A DNA stretch of 64,000 bases from Paenibacillus sp. J45TS6 (GTDB lineage Bacteria; Bacillota; Bacilli; Paenibacillales; Paenibacillaceae). Under the pieces are notes generated by a model that worked only from the letters and a program-made list of their open reading frames with translations, made no database searches and had not been told where the DNA came from. Location: assembly GCF_018403285.1 (NCBI RefSeq), contig NZ_BOSJ01000010.1, positions 1-64,000 on the forward strand, read 5' to 3'. How positions within the stretch are numbered: position 1 is the first letter of the stretch; each line of letters begins with the position of its first letter. Below, in pieces: positions 60,915 through 64,000 of the stretch. Both the position numbers and the translations under genes were made by a program.

Positions 60915-61460
60915 GTGAAAAGAAAGTATGCAGACCGATTAGACTGGCATCGAGTGCTTGATCGAAATTTTGTATGCAAGTATTTTCAAGATAATGAGTT
61001 TGAAGGTTATGCTACCTTAATTACGATTCATCAAGTGAAGGAACCACTAACTACCGTAATCAACGGGGAAGAAGTTCTTATTGTTGATGATGGTTACTAT
61101 TGGATGCAACATTTTCCCTGGAAATCGAATTACTGTGTTACAACGATGTTTAATGACAAGAAAGAGATTATTCAGTGGTATTTTGATATATCTAAGCAAA
61201 ACGGGATCAGCGATCAAGGTATTCCTTTTTGGGATGATCTTTATTTAGATGTGATGGTTCTTCCAAATGGAAAATTTCAAATGAAGGATGAAGATGAACT
61301 GGAAGACGCATTGAATAGAAATGCAATTGAATTAGATGATTATTACCTAGCAAAGAATACAATGAAAGACTTAATAAAAAGCATAAAATCCATGAGTCTG
61401 CCTGTTATGCAGAGTAGTGAACATTATTTTAATCTTTTATTAAAACATGTGAAATATTGA
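60915..61460 (+). CDS. DUF402-family protein
   Basis: A 181-residue protein. LTTVINGEEVLIVDDGYYWMQHFPW and QWYFDISKQ then DDLYLDVMVLPNG are the DUF402 core, which in characterised relatives (Ntdp, FomD) hydrolyses nucleoside di/triphosphates or cytidylyl intermediates using divalent metal. GTG 60915 is chosen from GGAGGTG spacing; the upstream in-frame start lies inside DUF3977. Confidence 0.82.
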   Translation: MKRKYADRLDWHRVLDRNFVCKYFQDNEFEGYATLITIHQVKEPLTTVINGEEVLIVDDGYYWMQHFPWKSNYCVTTMFNDKKEIIQWYFDISKQNGISDQGIPFWDDLYLDVMVLPNGKFQMKDEDELEDALNRNAIELDDYYLAKNTMKDLIKSIKSMSLPVMQSSEHYFNLLLKHVKY

Positions 61461-61534
61461 AAAGCACTTAATTCAAATTAAATTATGTTATTATGGAATT
61501 TATATCCATACCTTCTTGCGATGGAGGAGATTGT

Positions 61535-61882
61535 TTGTTTAAACGAGAAAGTCAAGTGTCTATGGGTTGGTTATGGATAGTTGTATTGTTTATGGTCCTA
61601 ATCCTAGGTTGCAATCACATCTACGGATACTCATTGTTAGACAGTTTTTTGAACTACATTGGGATTGGAAGTTGGTCTAAAGATGAACAGCTAGGCTGGC
61701 ACATCACATCATTTTTTACAATTCCTCTTATCCTGATAAGTATGATTCAATCAACACGGCATCTTAAGAAAAAATGCCCGTATATCTTCATGACTTTGTT
61801 TATTTCTACAATGGTATGGAGTGCGGTATACCCTGATCTAACTGAATGGATCGTTAGTTCAACAGAAGTATTGATTAGATAA
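61535..61882 (+). CDS. small membrane protein
   Basis: A 115-residue protein with three hydrophobic segments (about residues 10-28, 56-74, 83-101). TTG 61535 behind GGAGGAG (61523). The upstream ATG 61493 would add 14 polar residues and has no ribosome site. No family recognised. Confidence 0.6.
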   Translation: MFKRESQVSMGWLWIVVLFMVLILGCNHIYGYSLLDSFLNYIGIGSWSKDEQLGWHITSFFTIPLILISMIQSTRHLKKKCPYIFMTLFISTMVWSAVYPDLTEWIVSSTEVLIR

Positions 61883-61890
61883 CAAATACA

Positions 61891-61935
61891 AAGCGCCCTC
61901 TGCAAGGATATAAGTTATCTAAGGCAGGGGCGCTT
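61891..61935 (+). terminator. 12-bp hairpin, terminator-like
   Basis: AAGCGCCCTCTGC pairs with GCAGGGGCGCTT across GATATAAGTTATCTAAG. There is no T-tract. Its centre (GATATAAG...TATCTAAGGC) is similar to the inner stem of repeat S10 (GATAAGAG...TATCTAAGGC), so it may be a relic of the same repeat. Confidence 0.5.
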
Positions 61936-62029
61936 CATTATACATATCGAAATAGGGATCCAGAAGACCGAAACAAGAAAAGTAATATATCGAAACGATA
62001 AAACTAGGAACAACTAGGAGCCGAAATGT

Positions 62030-62536
62030 ATGAGGAAGATTTTTATCGTAGGAACTGTAGCTAGCAGCAAAACAACTCTAGCAATGCAATTATCAAAGGA
62101 CATGAATATATGTTGGTATGAACTGGATTCTATCGTATATCATCAGATCGGAGACCAAAGAATTAAACGTACACCAGACGAGCAGGTTAAGGTGATTATG
62201 GATATTGACCAAAAGGGACCCTGGATATTGGAAGGTACTGATAGGGAATCATATCGCTGTTTATATGAAATGGCTGATACTATTATTTTTCTTGATCCTC
62301 CGTTATGGAAGCGTAGAATCCGGATTTTTACTAGGTTCTTAAAACAAAAACTACATATTGAACAGTGCCATTACAAAGCAGATTTAACCATGTTAGAGAT
62401 GATGTATAAATGGACAAGCGATTTTGAGAAGGATAGAGAAGCTTTTGAAGCAAACTTGAGCTTATATCATCAAAAACTTATCAGATTAACTGATAATAAA
62501 CGTTATAAACAGCTTATAACAATGGGTTTGTGTTAG
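62030..62536 (+). CDS. P-loop kinase-like protein (FlaR/topology-modulation type)
   Basis: A 168-residue P-loop protein with the MRKIFIVGTVASSKTTLAMQLS opening, then WYELDSIVYH and PWILEGTDRESYRCLYEMADTIIFLDPP, the order of the FlaR/adenylate-kinase-related family. In the Walker A, GxxxxGK is changed to GTVASSKTT (residues 8-16): the glycine before lysine is serine, so nucleotide binding may be weaker. CTAGGAG precedes ATG 62030. Confidence 0.75.
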   Translation: MRKIFIVGTVASSKTTLAMQLSKDMNICWYELDSIVYHQIGDQRIKRTPDEQVKVIMDIDQKGPWILEGTDRESYRCLYEMADTIIFLDPPLWKRRIRIFTRFLKQKLHIEQCHYKADLTMLEMMYKWTSDFEKDREAFEANLSLYHQKLIRLTDNKRYKQLITMGLC

Positions 62537-62570
62537 GTGTTAGGTGATCTTGCTAAGTGGGAGTTGGCTT

Positions 62571-63065
62571 ATGAATATTGTTCTTATAGGCATGTCTGGA
62601 GCTGGTAAAAGCACCTTAGGTGTGTTGCTCGCAAAAGCATTAGGAATGAGTTATGTAGATACCGATATTGTCATACAAAATCATGAAGACAGGTTATTAC
62701 AAGATATCCTTGCTGAAGATGGTGTCTTTAAGTTTATGGAGATCGAAGAGAGGGTAGTGTCTGGGTTAGAACTGGAAAACTGCATCATATCTACAGGTGG
62801 GAGTGTCATATATTCCGAAAAAGCGATGAACTTCCTTAAACAAGAGGGGCAGATTATTTATTTACAACTTCCTTATGAAGAACTGGAAAGAAGACTAAGT
62901 GATATAACAACTAGAGGAATTGTGATAAAGGAAGGGCAAAGTCTAAAGGATGTTTTTGAAGAAAGGGTTCCTTTATACATCAGGTATAGTGATACCATTC
63001 TAGATTGCTCTAATAAAAGTATAGAAGAGTGTGTAAGTGAATTGATTGGGATCATTCATGAATGA
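62571..63065 (+). CDS. shikimate-kinase-like protein
   Basis: A 164-residue nucleotide kinase: GMSGAGKSTLG (Walker A, 7-17), SYVDTDIVIQ (DT-D for metal/substrate), ISTGGSVIY (the shikimate-binding GGS in place of the usual GGG). Length is that of AroK, and it probably is either a shikimate kinase or a paralogue with altered specificity. GGGAG precedes ATG 62571; the frame from 62544 lacks a ribosome site. Confidence 0.78.
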   Translation: MNIVLIGMSGAGKSTLGVLLAKALGMSYVDTDIVIQNHEDRLLQDILAEDGVFKFMEIEERVVSGLELENCIISTGGSVIYSEKAMNFLKQEGQIIYLQLPYEELERRLSDITTRGIVIKEGQSLKDVFEERVPLYIRYSDTILDCSNKSIEECVSELIGIIHE

Positions 63066-63118
63066 TACTGTAATTAATTAATGGAGCAACTTTAATCCAT
63101 TCACGGGGGAGTAAGCGA

Positions 63119-63979
63119 ATGAATCATTTTTTATCGTTAAAGGATTTAACTCAAGAAGATATCTCAGAACTATTTAACATGACAGACCAAATAAAAAACG
63201 GGGATTTCACGAGGGTTTTAGAAGGGAAGACGTTCGCTTTATTTTTTCCGAATACGAGTATAAGGACCAGGATAACGTTTGAAAAAGGAATCAAAGAGCT
63301 TGGCGGGGAATGTATTCTTTTCCCTCCGGAGTCCCTGAATAAAAAGGAGAAACTCTCGGATGTAGTGGGATATCTGAATCAGTGGATTGATGGAGTGATC
63401 ATCCGTCACCCTAGTTTTGAGGTAATGAATGATTTAGCGGAACATGCAGAAATCCCTATTATTAATGCCATGTCATCAGAGAATCATCCATGTGAAATAG
63501 TCGCTGACCTATACACGATCCGAACGATGAAGCCTAACTTTCAAGAACTCACCTACACCTTTGTCGGTCCGCCGGGGAATATTCTAAACTCATGGATAGA
63601 AATAGCTAAGGTACTGGGTCTCACGTTACAACACGTTTGCAGCCCAGGAAATAGGGTCTGTATGGACGGACAGAATTATCAATTTTGGGCGGAGCTTGAA
63701 GATAAACTCGTGGGTAGCGATGTTGTGCTCACAGATTCCCTTCCTCCCGAATACCAAACCGATGATTATATTAAAAAATATCAAATAAATCTAGAGAGAA
63801 TGCGGCTAACGAATCCAGGTGCCATTCTCAATCCTTGTCCCCCCTTCGATCGAAATCAAGAAGTAAGTGAAAATGTAATGCAGTCTGATTACTTTGTCGG
63901 GCATTATTTTAAAAAGAATTTGTTATATGTTCAGCAAGCCATTATCATTCGATCTTTAGGTTTATCAATTGAAAACTAA
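63119..63979 (+). CDS. ornithine-carbamoyltransferase-like protein, altered motifs
   Basis: A 286-residue two-domain carbamoyltransferase fold, shorter than usual (310-330). Carbamoyl-phosphate loop SxRTR is present but as SIRTR (47-51) instead of STRTR; HPCE (123-126) replaces HPCQ; DVVLTDSLP replaces DVVYTDVW; and the terminal HCLP motif is NPCPPF. So carbamoyl phosphate may still bind while the amino-acid specificity is different. CGGGGGAG precedes the ATG. Probably not argF/arcB. Confidence 0.75.
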   Translation: MNHFLSLKDLTQEDISELFNMTDQIKNGDFTRVLEGKTFALFFPNTSIRTRITFEKGIKELGGECILFPPESLNKKEKLSDVVGYLNQWIDGVIIRHPSFEVMNDLAEHAEIPIINAMSSENHPCEIVADLYTIRTMKPNFQELTYTFVGPPGNILNSWIEIAKVLGLTLQHVCSPGNRVCMDGQNYQFWAELEDKLVGSDVVLTDSLPPEYQTDDYIKKYQINLERMRLTNPGAILNPCPPFDRNQEVSENVMQSDYFVGHYFKKNLLYVQQAIIIRSLGLSIEN

Positions 63980-64000
63980 GAGATAGTTACGGGGAAGGAC

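Noticed and set aside
63119-63979. Standard argF/arcB assignment
   Set aside because: Ornithine-binding signatures are replaced, so the symbol is withheld.

Overview
The window looks like a chromosomal stretch of a low-to-moderate GC Gram-positive bacterium, most likely Paenibacillus or a close relative. The reasons are strong AGGAGG-type ribosome sites, frequent TTG/GTG starts, a YesM/YesN-type two-component system beside an LplB/YtcP-type sugar ABC transporter, a CcpA-type cre site, and many short GNAT, NUDIX, phosphotransferase and lipoprotein genes. No rRNA, tRNA or CRISPR array was seen. Nearly all genes lie on the + strand.

Layout. 0.1-15.8 kb: small accessory genes (GNATs, NUDIX hydrolases, alpha/beta hydrolases, lipoproteins, an APH(3')-like kinase, an amidase), several visibly broken, plus one DinG-like helicase on the minus strand. 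15.8-27.2 kb: a secreted NTR-like protein, then a carbohydrate locus (sensor kinase, AraC-type response regulator, two permeases, solute-binding lipoprotein, GH2 beta-mannosidase-like enzyme) behind a perfect cre match, then a Cys-rich pentapeptide-repeat protein. 27.4-38.1 kb: the most unusual region, a gene-repeat-gene-repeat array. 38.2-39.5 kb: an IS256-family insertion. 39.5-51.8 kb: further small genes with decayed copies of the same repeat. 52.0-56.1 kb: a sucrose-type operon (LacI regulator, LacY-type permease, GH32 enzyme) with a clear promoter and operator. 56.3-64 kb: phosphoesterase, DinB, HAD, DUF402, kinase and an ornithine-carbamoyltransferase-like gene.

The array is the main discovery. 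Thirteen GC-rich imperfect palindromes (12 with both ends, one with only its right end, about 95-190 bp) separate single genes or gene pairs. Each begins with a YYYAAC-like core and ends with a GTTRRRY-like core, the orientation and ends expected of integron attC sites. The variable bases next to GTT match across each CASSETTE (its left end against its own right end) and mostly not across each repeat. About 11 of 12 cassettes obey this. That is the footprint left when circular cassettes insert at G|TT. Inside, the repeats fold into an outer stem plus about three inner hairpins whose paired arms covary from copy to copy, which is more elaborate than a canonical attC hairpin. No integrase is visible, so this looks like a cluster of attC-like sites lacking its integrase, in a lineage where integrons are rarely reported. 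Its cargo is typical of cassette arrays: a Doc-type toxin-antitoxin pair, DinB, phosphotransferase, DJ-1/PfpI, GNAT, cupin, HEAT-repeat and small membrane proteins.

A second theme is decay. Four genes carry exactly one in-frame stop, others have small frameshifts, an internal deletion or a missing start. All functional calls rest on reading the sequence and recalling families; nothing was searched.
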